The notes below the pieces were generated by a model. The model saw only the letters and a program-made list of their open reading frames with translations. It made no database searches and was not told the origin of the DNA. This document shows positions 16,339 through 25,712 of a DNA stretch of 64,000 nucleotides, one piece after another (positions within the stretch are counted from its first letter, which is position 1; each line of letters starts with the position of its first letter). Origin of the DNA: an uncultured Lachnospiraceae bacterium (lineage in GTDB: Bacteria; Bacillota; Clostridia; Lachnospirales; Lachnospiraceae); contig CANRFZ010000017.1 of assembly GCA_947630025.1 (NCBI GenBank), forward strand, positions 1-64,000. The letters are read 5' to 3'. Made by a program: the position numbers and the translations under genes.

Positions 16339-17547
16339 CTACGCGCTCAGAATGCGGATTCTGTTGATGCAGCCGCCGATTTCGTCTATTTTGGCATTGA
16401 ACTCTTTTTCCGTGATTACCTGCGTCATAAAGGCGAACTCCTCCGCAATACCCACGTTGATCTCCGCCAGCGAACCGAACGCCGCCATCGCCTGTTCGCG
16501 CCTGTCGGCCTTTACGCGCACAAAAAACTTGCCGTTGTCCTCCTCGATTCCCTTGACCTGCACGTCCTCGTTCTCCCAGAAGCACATGACGGTCTTGCCC
16601 AGATGTCTGGCACAGTCCACCACATCCGACACCACCGCGCTGGCCGTGGGCAGCTTGCCGGCTCCCCTGCCGTAATACATGGAATCGCCCAGCATATTGC
16701 CGTGCACATAGACGGCGTTGAACACGCCGTTGACACTGTAGAGCGGATGCTCTCTGGAGATCATAAAAGGTGCCACCATCGCAAAAAATCCTCTGTCCGT
16801 ATCTCTGCTCATGGCCAGCAGCTTTATGGATTTGTTCATCTGTTTGGCATACTTAAAATCCGCCGCAGTGATCTTCGTGATCCCCTCCGTGTAAATTTCC
16901 TCGTATTTGACGTTCTTGCCGCACATCAGCGACGAAAGAATCGCGATCTTGCGGCAGGCGTCGTACCCTTCCACATCGGCCTCCGGGTTGCGCTCGGCAT
17001 AGCCCTTCTCCTGCGCCTCCCGCAGCACTTCTTCAAAACCGGCGCCCTCTTTGTCCATTTTGGTCAGGATATAGTTCGTCGTACCGTTCAGAATGCCCGT
17101 GATGGAATCAATCTTTTCCGCGGTCAGCGAATAGTTGAGAGGACGGATGATCGGAATGCCGCCGCCCACGCTCGCCTCAAAAAGATAGTTGCAGTGGTTC
17201 TCCCGCGCCGTCTGAATCAGCTCCGGGCCGTGGCTCGCCACCAGCTCCTTATTGGACGTGCACACGCTCTTGCCCGCCAGCAGCGCTTTTTTGGAAAAGT
17301 CGTAGGCCGGATGGATGCCGCCCATCGTCTCGCAGATCACGCTGACTTCGGGATCGTTCAATATGATGTCAAAATCGTGGACGACCTTATCTTCATACGG
17401 ATCGCCCGGAAAATCGCGCAGATCCAGAATGTATTTGATATGCAGTTCCGCCCCCGCGCGTTTGTTGATGGCGCTCTTGTTCGTCTCTATCACTTCCACG
17501 ACACCGCTTCCCACCGTGCCGTAGCCCAACACCGCTACCTGTATCAT
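16339..17547 (-). CDS. hom: Homoserine dehydrogenase
   Basis: The 402-residue enzyme reduces aspartate semialdehyde to homoserine with NAD(P)H. It starts at ATG 17547 (MIQVAVLGYGTVGSG, a Rossmann Gly motif) with AGGAG eight bases upstream; the open frame extends 32 codons further but that extension is not protein-like. The catalytic region includes SVGGGIPIIRPL and GILNGTTNYILTKM, typical of the family. A C-terminal ACT domain (FVRVKADRREQAMAAFGS) suggests threonine feedback. It is flanked by glyA (115 bases upstream) and lysC (85 bases downstream). Confidence 0.94.
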   Translation of the reverse strand: MIQVAVLGYGTVGSGVVEVIETNKSAINKRAGAELHIKYILDLRDFPGDPYEDKVVHDFDIILNDPEVSVICETMGGIHPAYDFSKKALLAGKSVCTSNKELVASHGPELIQTARENHCNYLFEASVGGGIPIIRPLNYSLTAEKIDSITGILNGTTNYILTKMDKEGAGFEEVLREAQEKGYAERNPEADVEGYDACRKIAILSSLMCGKNVKYEEIYTEGITKITAADFKYAKQMNKSIKLLAMSRDTDRGFFAMVAPFMISREHPLYSVNGVFNAVYVHGNMLGDSMYYGRGAGKLPTASAVVSDVVDCARHLGKTVMCFWENEDVQVKGIEEDNGKFFVRVKADRREQAMAAFGSLAEINVGIAEEFAFMTQVITEKEFNAKIDEIGGCINRIRILSA

Positions 17548-17662
17548 GAGTTGCTCCTCTCCTGTCTGTGCGTTATCCCGGTTACGGCTCTGCCCGGCGT
17601 CCGTCGGGAAATCCCTGCCTGTGCCAGTCCGCCGCCCGGTCATATGATCCGGCTGCCTGCCG

Positions 17663-18901
17663 TCAAATCAGCGGATACTTATCCGTCAGCGTCTTGACGA
17701 TGGCGCGCGCCTTGCCGATACCGGCCTCGCCCTCTTTGACGACGATGGAGATCGCCTCCGCAACCTGATCCATATCCTGCGTATTCAGTCCGCGGGATGT
17801 GGCTGCAGGCGTTCCGAGACGAATACCGCTGGTGACGAAAGGCGACTTCGGATCGTTGGGGATCGTGTTCTTGTTGGCGGTGATATGCGCTTCGTCCAGC
17901 AGCTTCTCCACCGCCTTGCCCGTCAGATCGTAGGGCGTCAGGTCCACCAGCATCAGGTGATTGTCCGTCCCGCCGGAAACGATCTTGATATCCCGGTTCT
18001 GCAGCCCCTTGCAGAGCGCCTGCGCATTGTCGATGACTCCCTGCTGGTACTGCCGGAACGCCGGAGCCAGCGCCTCCTTGAAGCACACCGCCTTCGCCGC
18101 GATCACGTGCATCAGCGGGCCGCCCTGGATGCCGGGGAATATGGCTTTGTTAAAATTGTATTTGTCCGCCGTCTCCTGATCGGACATAATCATGCCGCCG
18201 CGGGGCCCCCGCAGCGTCTTGTGCGTCGTCGTGGTAGTCACATGGGCATAGGGAATCGGGCTGGGATGAAGCCCCGCCGCGACCAGGCCCGCGATGTGGG
18301 CGATGTCCACCATCAGCACCGCGCCGACCTCGTCAGCGATCTCGCGGAATTTCTTAAAGTCGATCGTCCTCGCATACGCCGACGCGCCGGCAACGATCAT
18401 CTTCGGCCTGCACTCCAGCGCGATTCTGCGCACATTATCATAGTCCAGAAAGCCGTCGTCGTTGACGCCGTAGGGCACGCAGTGGAAATATTTGCCGGAC
18501 ATATTCACCGGTGAACCGTGGGAGAGATGTCCGCCGTGGTCCAGATTCATACCCATAAACGTGTCGCCCGGCTCCATCACCGCAAAGAATACCGCCATGT
18601 TCGCCTGCGCGCCGGAATGAGGCTGGACGTTGACATACTCGCACCCAAACAGTTTCTTGGCCCGCTCCCGCGCCAGATCCTCCACCACGTCTACGCACTC
18701 GCAGCCGCCGTAATATCTCTTGCCCGGATAGCCCTCGGCGTACTTATTTGTCAGCGGGCTGCCCATAGCCGCCATAACCGCCTTGCTCACCCAGTTCTCG
18801 GATGCGATCAGCTCAATGTGGGAATCCTGACGTTTCTGTTCGTCTTCAATCGCCTGCGCGATCTCCGGGTCCGTCATTCTTACTTCATCCAGTGAATACA
18901 T
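17663..18901 (-). CDS. glyA: Serine hydroxymethyltransferase
   Basis: This 412-residue PLP enzyme interconverts serine and glycine with tetrahydrofolate and supplies one-carbon units. The start is ATG 18901 ([11 protein letters not shown]), with AGGA upstream; the upstream open frame is a non-coding extension. The family motifs are [36 protein letters not shown], and the PLP lysine in [16 protein letters not shown]. Length matches bacterial GlyA. It is transcribed from a promoter at 19095-19124 with a leader of about 190 bases. No glycine or folate riboswitch could be matched in that leader. Confidence 0.95.
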   Translation of the reverse strand: MYSLDEVRMTDPEIAQAIEDEQKRQDSHIELIASENWVSKAVMAAMGSPLTNKYAEGYPGKRYYGGCECVDVVEDLARERAKKLFGCEYVNVQPHSGAQANMAVFFAVMEPGDTFMGMNLDHGGHLSHGSPVNMSGKYFHCVPYGVNDDGFLDYDNVRRIALECRPKMIVAGASAYARTIDFKKFREIADEVGAVLMVDIAHIAGLVAAGLHPSPIPYAHVTTTTTHKTLRGPRGGMIMSDQETADKYNFNKAIFPGIQGGPLMHVIAAKAVCFKEALAPAFRQYQQGVIDNAQALCKGLQNRDIKIVSGGTDNHLMLVDLTPYDLTGKAVEKLLDEAHITANKNTIPNDPKSPFVTSGIRLGTPAATSRGLNTQDMDQVAEAISIVVKEGEAGIGKARAIVKTLTDKYPLI

Positions 18902-19003
18902 ATCGTTCCTGCCTTTCTCTGCCCTTATTCTTTTTTCTGTCCTGTCTCTGGCTTTTTCTGTCTCTGCTTCTGATTGATTCTGACTGCCTCTGTGCCGGAG
19001 CGT

Positions 19004-19083
19004 CACAAATCCCCTGATGCGAAGTGCATTCCGAAAGAATTTACTTTTTGCTCCGTCGCGTAAACGCGCCGGGATGGGGATTA
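19004..19083 (+). repeat. Structured repeat element, copy 2
   Basis: This is the diverged second copy of the element at 6609-6687, in opposite orientation. It keeps AATCCCC/GGGGATT end arms and CATTCCG/CGGGATG inner arms, the latter with one U-G wobble when read on plus. It lies inside the glyA leader but antisense to it; read as RNA in its best-paired orientation it points toward the PAP2 gene. Confidence 0.55.
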
Positions 19084-19094
19084 AAATCTTTATA

Positions 19095-19124
19095 AGTATA
19101 ACACAAGGACTGTTCACGACGCAA
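19095..19124 (-). promoter_or_regulatory. glyA promoter
   Basis: TTGCGT (19124-19119) and TATACT (19100-19095) are 18 bases apart. The predicted transcript starts near 19088 and crosses repeat copy 2 before the glyA ATG. Confidence 0.6.
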
Positions 19125-19330
19125 CAGGAAACATTCCGATTCCGTTCCTCCCGCCGCTGATACGGTCGAAAGCCATGCCTGCACAGGTTTTCTCCTGAGG
19201 ATAGCGGATGTGGGCGTGCGGGAGATGCCGTGTCCATTGAGCATTTTGAATAATTTTTCAGGAAATCTTAATAAATATTTATGGAAAACTTATTTTGACT
19301 TTCCTATATAATCTGCTAAGATATCATTTA

Positions 19331-20080
19331 ATGAAAGAAACAGTCCTCGGCACTAAGAAGGACGGAAAGGACAGGAGTACGTTGAAGGAAGCAATACAGA
19401 CGCTGCAGAAACAACTGGTAAAATATAAGCACGGCATTCCGCTGCTTCTCTACGGCATCGTCTATCTTGTATGGTTTGGCCGTCTGGAGCAGACTGTCAC
19501 CAGCCGCTATCATGTCATCCATGTGCAGCTTGACGACCTGATTCCTTTCTGTGAGATTTTTGTCGTACCCTATCTGTTATGGTTCGCCTATGTCGCGGTG
19601 GTCGTGGGGTACTTTTTCCTGAAAGACAAAAACGACTATATCAGAATCTTCGTATTCCTCGCAACGGGCATGACGATCTTTCTGCTGGTATCGACGCTCT
19701 GGCCCAACGGACACCATCTGCGCCCGCATATCATGCCGCGGGACAATCTGTTTACCCATATGGTAGCCGCCCTCTACAGGACGGATACGCCCACCAATCT
19801 GTGGCCAAGCATCCACGTATATAATTCGCTGGGCTGCCATATCGCGGTGATGAAAAGCAATCGGCTAAAGAAGCGCCCTGTCGTCCGCACCGTGTCGCTT
19901 GTCCTGTGCGTGTCGATCATTTTGTCCACAATGTTCATCAAGCAGCATTCCGTGTTCGATGTGACGACGGCATTTGTCATGGCCGGCATTATGTACGGCA
20001 TTGTATACCATTCCGATCTGCTGCTCGGCTTTGGCCGCGGCTTATCCCATCATAGCAGGCGCAAGCCGGAGATCGGCTGA
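19331..20080 (+). CDS. PAP2 family membrane phosphatase
   Basis: This protein of about 249 residues has several hydrophobic segments and a split PAP2 acid-phosphatase signature: PRD near RPHIMPRDNLF, the PSIH motif (NLWPSIHVYNSLG), and a final KQHSVFDV with the catalytic His and Asp. Such enzymes remove phosphate from lipids such as undecaprenyl or phosphatidate derivatives at the membrane. The start is not certain: ATG 19331 has a weak binding site, while TTG 19382 has AGGAG close by. It is one of only two plus-strand genes here and converges on the GT2 gene. Confidence 0.82.
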   Translation: MKETVLGTKKDGKDRSTLKEAIQTLQKQLVKYKHGIPLLLYGIVYLVWFGRLEQTVTSRYHVIHVQLDDLIPFCEIFVVPYLLWFAYVAVVVGYFFLKDKNDYIRIFVFLATGMTIFLLVSTLWPNGHHLRPHIMPRDNLFTHMVAALYRTDTPTNLWPSIHVYNSLGCHIAVMKSNRLKKRPVVRTVSLVLCVSIILSTMFIKQHSVFDVTTAFVMAGIMYGIVYHSDLLLGFGRGLSHHSRRKPEIG

Positions 20081-20170
20081 CGACACATACACTCGGAACG
20101 GCGGAAAATACCGCCGGCGCACACGGCATCCGGCCGCCTGCCGGCGGCTGCACACCTTATCCGAGCATTG

Positions 20171-21196
20171 TCAGTTAAATTTAAAGAACCGCTGGCATAT
20201 CTTATAACAGTCTACGGAAATCTTCCTGCCGCCCCTGCCGGGCAGATTCATGGAATTACCCATAATGCCGTATCGGAGCCGGATATACAGTCTTATGTCC
20301 TTTTTCTTAATATATTCCCAGAGTTCACGCTTCTTTGCCAGACCTTCCTCCGTGCCGGAACGGATCAGCAGGATAGAGGAGACAACCGTTATGATTTCGA
20401 GGTAATTCACCATATAATTCTTTAATTTGCGTCTCGTGCAGATTTTGTCAAAATGATCCGTCAGATAGTCTATCATGATCTTGTTGACTCTGATCTGCTG
20501 GTCGATCCTGGAGATCATGACTTTCTCGTTTACGGACTGCCCTTCCCTGCCGATATAGTAACGGTAGAAATTGACATCCAGATAATACATATTCCGCACA
20601 AACGGAAGCGGCTCAAACACAAACAGATTGTCCACATAAAACGTGTGCTCGGGGAGGGTGAGCCCACAGTCTTTCAGCAGTCTGGTGCGGAAAATGACCG
20701 AGTGCATCAGAATATACTGCCCCTTGTGAAAATGCCGCACTTCGCTCCACGTAAAAATCCTGTCCTGCGGCAGCGCATGACGGTATTTCATGACTTTATG
20801 TCTGGCCGCGCCCTCCTTCTCGTAGACGAAATTGCTGATCAGCATATCCAGAGAAGAATCCCCCGACGTGATATCCCGGAGGGTATCCAATATCTTATAG
20901 TAGGCGCTCTCCTTCACCCAGTCGTCGCTATCCACCACTTTAAAATACAACCCTGATGCCGCCGCAAGGCCGGCGTTCACCGCCGCGCCGTGGCCGCCGT
21001 TCTCCTGATGGATCACCCTGACGATGGCGGGAAATCTCTTTGCGTAGGAATCCGCGATCTTTGCGGTTCGGTCCGTAGAGCCGTCGTCCACGATGATAAT
21101 CTCCACATCCTCGCCGCCCACGATCAGGGAATCGATGCACTTCTCCATATAGGCTTCGGAATTATAGCACGGGACTGCCACTGACAATAATTTCAT
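20171..21196 (-). CDS. Family 2 glycosyltransferase
   Basis: The 341-residue protein is a GT-A enzyme: the N-terminal LLSVAVPCYNSEAYMEKCIDS, then IIIVDDGSTDRT, and the metal/donor motif VDSDDWV. There is no clear membrane helix at the C-terminus, so it is probably peripheral. It starts five bases after the SfsA-MutY stop and appears to be the last gene of that operon. The resemblance to GT2 enzymes for cell-surface glycans is good; the sugar and acceptor cannot be told. Confidence 0.87.
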   Translation of the reverse strand: MKLLSVAVPCYNSEAYMEKCIDSLIVGGEDVEIIIVDDGSTDRTAKIADSYAKRFPAIVRVIHQENGGHGAAVNAGLAAASGLYFKVVDSDDWVKESAYYKILDTLRDITSGDSSLDMLISNFVYEKEGAARHKVMKYRHALPQDRIFTWSEVRHFHKGQYILMHSVIFRTRLLKDCGLTLPEHTFYVDNLFVFEPLPFVRNMYYLDVNFYRYYIGREGQSVNEKVMISRIDQQIRVNKIMIDYLTDHFDKICTRRKLKNYMVNYLEIITVVSSILLIRSGTEEGLAKKRELWEYIKKKDIRLYIRLRYGIMGNSMNLPGRGGRKISVDCYKICQRFFKFN

Positions 21197-21200
21197 TCTC

Positions 21201-22934
21201 TTACTCCCTGCTTTCTTTCAGTCTTGTATAATATGCCGCAAACGCCGACGGCACCGGATAGTCCCTTTCGATCTGCTCCGCCGTCACGAACATATAGCCG
21301 CCGGTTCCCGCCAGATCGTCTATCCGTATCTGGTAGGCCGTCATATGCCACTCCTTATGGGTAAAGATATGCTTGGACTCCGGCAGTCTGCGGATTCGTA
21401 TCGGCGTTACGCCCTGCGCCCTGAGATAAGCGAGGACTTCCTCCTTCGTGCGGTGTCCCTCCAGCGACGGAAACTCGTACATCCCCGCCAGCAGCCCGCG
21501 GGACGGCCTCCTGCACAGAGCGGTTTTGTCGTCGTGCCGGATCAGCAGCACCGTCTTCTCCTCCACGGTGCGCTGCTTCTTCTTCGCCTTGTGCGGAAAT
21601 TCCGTCTCTCTGCCTTCCCGGTGCGCAAGACATAGCTTCTCCCACGGACACTGTCCGCACGCCGGACTGCCGTTCGGAATACAGACGACCGCGCCCAGCT
21701 CCATCAATGCCTGATTGAAATCCCCTGCCCTGTCGCATGGGATGACGCCCCGCAGCTCGTCCTCCACGGACTGCCTGACCTTGGCGTCCAGAATATCCCT
21801 GCCGTCCGACCGCAGTCTTGCCAGCACCCGCAGAACGTTGCCGTCCACCGCCGGAACCGCCTGTCCGAAGGCGATCGAAGCGATGGCACCCGCCGTATAG
21901 CTTCCGATTCCTTTGAGCCTGATGAGCTTTTCATACTCCGACGGCATTCTGCCGCCATACTCCTCCATGATCTGCACCGCGGACGCCTTCAGGTTACGCG
22001 CCCTGTTATAGTAGCCCAGACCTTCCCACAGTTTCAGGAGTCTCTCCTCCTTTGCTCCGGCCAATGTCTCGATCGTCGGAAGCTCCTTGATAAACCTGTC
22101 GTAATACGGTTTCACCGCCTCTACCCGCGTCTGCTGCAGCATGATCTCCGAGAGCCAGACATGGTAGGGCGTAGGCTCGCTGCGCCATGGCAGGACTCTC
22201 CTGCCGCTATCATACCATGCGAGCAGCGGTTTGGCAATCCGGTCCAGAACATCCGCGACCACCGGCACCTGCCCGCGAACCGCCATCCGTCCGGGTTCCA
22301 CCGTACAGTCATAGGCCAGCAGACGTACCCCGGCGTTCCGCGCCCTCACCACTGCCTCCGCAAAGGCCGGATGGGTGAGTCTGTTGGGCTCCACATACCG
22401 GACGCCTTCCATCTGCACCACGAAGACCAGATAAGACTCATACCCCTGCCGGTGCGCCTCGATCAGCTCCTCCACGTGCCTGACGGCGCGCTCCGACGGC
22501 GCATCCGGAAAGAACGCGATATTATCCTGCTCCAGTGTGACGCCCTTCACCTCGACAAACGCCTTCAGCCCCGACCGGCTCTCCACATAAAAATCAAACC
22601 GCGAACCGCCAAACACCGTCTCGGGCCGTACCAGTTCCACATCCCGGTACAGTCCGCCTTCACGCAGCCACTCGCCCACCGCTCTGTTGGGCGCGGCGGA
22701 ATCCATGTTGATTAACCTTCCGTCCTTCTCCACTGCGATCAGGTCGTAGGCGGTGGCCCGCTCCGTGCTGCCGCTCCGCTCCAGATAGACTCTGGCGCGA
22801 TCCCGCAGCAGTTCCTTGCATCTACCGGTATTTTTCACGTGCACTTTTGTTCTTTCGCCCGCAAGATCCACATAGGCGATAAACCGGTTGGGCCGCTCTA
22901 TAAAATTCGCTTCGACAATCTCATTGTATTCCAT
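21201..22934 (-). CDS. SfsA-MutY fusion: sugar-fermentation-stimulation nuclease plus A/G-specific adenine glycosylase
   Basis: The 577-residue protein joins two complete domains. Residues 1-225 are SfsA-like: HVKNTGRCKELL, LINMDSAAPNRAV, and a PD-(D/E)XK-like core with FDFYVE...FVEVKGVTLE. Residues 233-577 are MutY: LPWR, the catalytic Glu in LSEIMLQQTRVE, an HhH (LKGIGSYTAGAIASIAFG), the catalytic Asp in VPAVDGNVLRV, a C-x7-C-x2-C-x5-C iron-sulphur loop, and a NUDIX-like C-terminal domain. MutY removes adenine opposite 8-oxoguanine. Both halves keep key residues. The operon is DUF1653-5'-nucleotidase-this gene-GT2. Confidence 0.92.
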   Translation of the reverse strand: MEYNEIVEANFIERPNRFIAYVDLAGERTKVHVKNTGRCKELLRDRARVYLERSGSTERATAYDLIAVEKDGRLINMDSAAPNRAVGEWLREGGLYRDVELVRPETVFGGSRFDFYVESRSGLKAFVEVKGVTLEQDNIAFFPDAPSERAVRHVEELIEAHRQGYESYLVFVVQMEGVRYVEPNRLTHPAFAEAVVRARNAGVRLLAYDCTVEPGRMAVRGQVPVVADVLDRIAKPLLAWYDSGRRVLPWRSEPTPYHVWLSEIMLQQTRVEAVKPYYDRFIKELPTIETLAGAKEERLLKLWEGLGYYNRARNLKASAVQIMEEYGGRMPSEYEKLIRLKGIGSYTAGAIASIAFGQAVPAVDGNVLRVLARLRSDGRDILDAKVRQSVEDELRGVIPCDRAGDFNQALMELGAVVCIPNGSPACGQCPWEKLCLAHREGRETEFPHKAKKKQRTVEEKTVLLIRHDDKTALCRRPSRGLLAGMYEFPSLEGHRTKEEVLAYLRAQGVTPIRIRRLPESKHIFTHKEWHMTAYQIRIDDLAGTGGYMFVTAEQIERDYPVPSAFAAYYTRLKESRE

Positions 22935-22940
22935 GTTATG

Positions 22941-23885
22941 TCAACCTGTTGGCTGCACATCCTCCGGGCTGCCGCACGGCTCACGGCTTCTGTAGGGAAC
23001 CCTCGCTGCGGGTACGACCTCCGAGGCCGGCCCGGTGTGCACGGACTGGTCATCAAAAAAGATATGCGCCCCAAACGCCTGCAGTACGTCTTTTTTGCGG
23101 ACGCCGCCCAGAAAGAACATCTCGTCGATACGCACATTCCACGCGCGCAGCGTGCGGATAACCCTCTCGTGCGCCGGCGCGCATCTGGTCGTAACGAGCG
23201 CCGTCCTGATCGGCGCCTCCTCCTGTGTAAAATCCTTCTGCAGCGCGGACAACGTCTTCAGAAACTTGGCAAACGGGCCGGCCCCCAGCGGGTTGCCGGC
23301 GTTGCGCCTCTCGTTTTCCTCAAAAGCCTCCAGTCCCTGCTCCTGAAAGATCTGCTCGGACTCGTCGGAAAACAATACCGCGTCGCCGTCGAAAGCAATT
23401 CTGATCTGCCGGATCTGGCGGTCACAGTCGTAAGTGTGCAGCCCGTCGGTGCAGATAATTCCCGCGGCGATATTGGAATCGATGGCGCTCTGCACATCAT
23501 CCTCATAGGCGGACAGGAACAGATCCGTCTTAAAAGCCGACAGATAGGGGGCAAGCGAAGCGCCGCTGGCCAATACCGCCCGCGTGATGTTGAGGCCGTA
23601 ATGTTCGATCGCTTTGAAAACGCGCAGCGACGAATCCGGACTGTTCCGCGACATGATGATGACCTCCACGCTGCCCTCCTTGCCCGGCAGATTGTTCAGA
23701 TTCAGCAGCGCTTTGATCAGCGGAAAACCCGGGCCCGGACGCAGGATGTCATTCTCATGCTCGATCTGATACCGGCAGTACGCCTCCACACCGTCCGACT
23801 CAAATATTGTATTCTCATAAGTCAGGTCGAACAATGCCCGGGACGATACGCCCACTACCAGCCTGTTATCCAAATCATATGCCAT
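22941..23885 (-). CDS. Cytosolic 5'-nucleotidase (NT5C1-like)
   Basis: The 314-residue protein matches the 5-nucleotidase family related to eukaryotic cN-I: it opens LVVGVSSRALFDLT, and has VIIMSRNSPDSSLRVF and IAFDGDAVLFSDESE, the HAD-like Asp motif. It would hydrolyse nucleoside monophosphates. A further HAD-like site is seen in HIFFDDQSVH. It sits six bases upstream of the SfsA-MutY gene and is co-transcribed with it, which suggests a nucleotide-quality or repair role; that functional link is inference. The ATG at 23885 (MAYDLDNR) fits the family start. Confidence 0.87.
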   Translation of the reverse strand: MAYDLDNRLVVGVSSRALFDLTYENTIFESDGVEAYCRYQIEHENDILRPGPGFPLIKALLNLNNLPGKEGSVEVIIMSRNSPDSSLRVFKAIEHYGLNITRAVLASGASLAPYLSAFKTDLFLSAYEDDVQSAIDSNIAAGIICTDGLHTYDCDRQIRQIRIAFDGDAVLFSDESEQIFQEQGLEAFEENERRNAGNPLGAGPFAKFLKTLSALQKDFTQEEAPIRTALVTTRCAPAHERVIRTLRAWNVRIDEMFFLGGVRKKDVLQAFGAHIFFDDQSVHTGPASEVVPAARVPYRSREPCGSPEDVQPTG

Positions 23886-23951
23886 AAGCCACCTCCGAAG
23901 ACCACCGCATATCCGATGCGCGCCCGATCCTGCGGGATGGCTCCTGTCCGA

Positions 23952-24623
23952 CTACCTCAGTCTGCTGCACTCATACTTTTTGAATGTGAGCAGGCAGTTC
24001 TTAAATTCCTCGTACCTCTCCGCCACATCGCCGTCCTTGATCTCCAGATCGATAGCCGCAGCCATCGTGTTGATCATGTCGTCGGTGATCCTATGGCGGA
24101 GCGAAGCCAGAACCGTAAGCCTCTGTTCATAAGTATCCGCATCCAGAAATTCCATCACCTGTGGATCGATATTCACCTGTTCTTCCGCCGTCTGCCGTAT
24201 GGGTGCCGCGGACACTGCTGCCTGCTGCATGGGTGCCGCGGACACTGCTGCCTGCTGCGCTGGTGCCGTAGATGCTGCCGCCTGCCGTGCTGGTGCCGTG
24301 GCTGGCGTCTCCTGCATGGGCGTCTCCTGCCGTGCGGATGCCGTGGGCACTGCCGTACCCTGTACCGGGCCGTTCTCGGTCTCGTCTTCCAGATCCTGCA
24401 GAAGCTCGAAACGATAGGTCTGCTTCGCGTCCGGATATTTGGTGCGGTCCACTTCATCCATAAACATGGAAAGCGGTCTGACATAAATCTGGAACGTATC
24501 GTACATGGCCTGATAAACTACCATCTGTTCGCCCGTTTCGCTATGTCTGGCAAGACAACGGATCTGATATATATTTCCTTTGAAATGTCGATACATTTCC
24601 TGTGGTTTGGGATTTGGTCTCAT
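23952..24623 (-). CDS. DUF1653 domain protein with Ala/Gln repeat linker
   Basis: The N-terminal 70 residues match DUF1653: YRHFKGNIYQIRCLARHSETGE, then VVYQAMYDTFQIYVRPLSMF. The middle (about 85-145) is a low-complexity linker with tandem repeats of the QQAAVSAAP type, encoded by near-identical 36-base DNA repeats. The C-terminal 75 residues are helical (FLDADTYEQRLTVLASLRHR). It is the first gene of the nucleotidase/SfsA-MutY/GT2 set. The linker length may vary between strains by slippage. Function of DUF1653 is not established. Confidence 0.85.
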   Translation of the reverse strand: MRPNPKPQEMYRHFKGNIYQIRCLARHSETGEQMVVYQAMYDTFQIYVRPLSMFMDEVDRTKYPDAKQTYRFELLQDLEDETENGPVQGTAVPTASARQETPMQETPATAPARQAAASTAPAQQAAVSAAPMQQAAVSAAPIRQTAEEQVNIDPQVMEFLDADTYEQRLTVLASLRHRITDDMINTMAAAIDLEIKDGDVAERYEEFKNCLLTFKKYECSRLR

Positions 24624-24724
24624 ACGCTGCTCCGATCTGCTTTATTTGCGGTCGGGACGCCCGGCTCACGTTCTCGGACAACCCGCCCGCTTTTATTAGT
24701 ATAATCCCAAATCAGGAAAATGTC

Positions 24725-24920
24725 ATTCCATCTGTTGCAAAAAATGAATGTTTTATCTTTTATAAAAAAAGAAGGTTTTATCTGTTATAAAATAATGCGT
24801 TATCCTTTATAAAGAAGATTGCTTTATCTGTTATAAAATAATGCGTTATCCTTTATAAAGAAGATTGTTTTATCTGCTGCCAAAAAATCTCTTATTTTCT
24901 CGCAAAAGATAATGCTTTAT
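24725..24920. repeat. 46-bp AT-rich tandem repeat
   Basis: A 46-base unit beginning tttatctgttataaaataat starts at 24777 and 24823, with partial copies before and after. Each unit holds TTATAAA and TTTATAA arms. It fills most of the 350-base gap between the DUF1653 gene and the small membrane protein gene. No gene is supported here. Confidence 0.75.
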
Positions 24921-24977
24921 CTCCTATTGCCGAACAAATGTTCTGTATCTATAATATAAAACATATGTTCGATTCTG

Positions 24978-25439
24978 TCAACCCACAACATATCGGAAAC
25001 TGCACATTTCATCCTCAAATTCCGTCCCGGACAACACCGCCTCCACGTCAGCGATCTCCTCGTCCGACATCCGCGCAAACTTCCTGTGGTGGAGCTGCAC
25101 CGTGTACTCCCGGCTGCCGTCCGTATCGCACACCCAGCGGATAGTGATCCCACAGTCGTGGAATCCCCCGTCCTCTAACGCCTGCCGCATATCGTCCAGA
25201 TAGACTTCCTCCAGCGCCGCATAATAGCCGTTGTGCCGCTCCTCCGTCTTCCGCTCCCGGCTCATCACGGTGCCGCCGATGGCGAAAGCCGCCGCCAGTA
25301 TCAGGATAACCGTCGCCGCAATAAAACCTTTTGTGCCCATCCGCGTCGTATGCTTCATCCGCGTCATGGGTGTTGTGTGCGTCATGTGTGCTGCGCGTGC
25401 CAAATGTGTTGTGCGTTCTATATGTGTTGTGCGTTCCAT
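24978..25439 (-). CDS. Small single-pass membrane protein, unknown function
   Basis: The 153-residue product starts at ATG 25439 with GGGAGG upstream. Residues 1-37 are built of imperfect Met-Glu-Arg-Thr-Thr-His repeats, coded by tandem DNA repeats of about 24 bases. One membrane helix follows (GFIAATVILILAAAFAIGG), then a soluble domain with IRWVCDTDGSREYTVQLHHR and a final DVEAVLSGTEFEDE. No family is recognised. The His/Thr-rich repeat N-terminus is cytoplasmic if the positive residues before the helix define topology. It is transcribed alone. Confidence 0.65.
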   Translation of the reverse strand: MERTTHIERTTHLARAAHMTHTTPMTRMKHTTRMGTKGFIAATVILILAAAFAIGGTVMSRERKTEERHNGYYAALEEVYLDDMRQALEDGGFHDCGITIRWVCDTDGSREYTVQLHHRKFARMSDEEIADVEAVLSGTEFEDEMCSFRYVVG

Positions 25440-25444
25440 ACTAT

Positions 25445-25515
25445 ACCTCCCTCTGCCGTATCTCCGTCTGCTTCTGTCTTCGTCTGCTTCTGTCTCCGTC
25501 TGCTTCTGTTACCAC
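25445..25515. repeat. Short tandem repeat upstream of small membrane protein
   Basis: The unit tctgcttctgtctccg recurs three to four times just upstream of the gene at 24978-25439. Together with the repeats inside that gene, it makes a repeat-dense stretch of about 160 bases. Confidence 0.6.
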
Positions 25516-25681
25516 AATAGCACGCCGTATGTACCATAAAACGGACTCTGTGTAAAAATAAGGAAAAACTTACGGAGAAAAAATAGAAAATGCAAATCGA
25601 AACACAAAAGACCAAAATAAACGCCGAAATAGGGAATAGGGAAACGTGAACCAAAAAGCAGCAAAGCAAAAAAAGAAACGC

Positions 25682-25712
25682 AAAAAAGACACATGGTTTC
25701 TGCTCCATGTGC
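25682..25712 (-). terminator. Terminator after the GNAT/acyltransferase operon
   Basis: On the minus strand CACATGG and CCATGTG form a stem followed by a six-T run. It lies 160 bases past the GNAT stop at 25873. The interval between holds short imperfect repeats of cttgatgctatt and no gene. Confidence 0.75.

Noticed and set aside
16282-17697. 471-codon open frame on plus opposite hom
   Set aside because: Antisense to the well-conserved homoserine dehydrogenase gene.
18902-19090. Glycine, tetrahydrofolate or ZTP riboswitch in the glyA leader
   Set aside because: The leader can form paired arms but none of the conserved core sequences of these classes could be matched.
19295-19330. TTG start at 19295 for the PAP2 gene
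   Set aside because: It falls in an AT-rich promoter-like stretch, has no ribosome binding site, and adds residues not needed for the fold.
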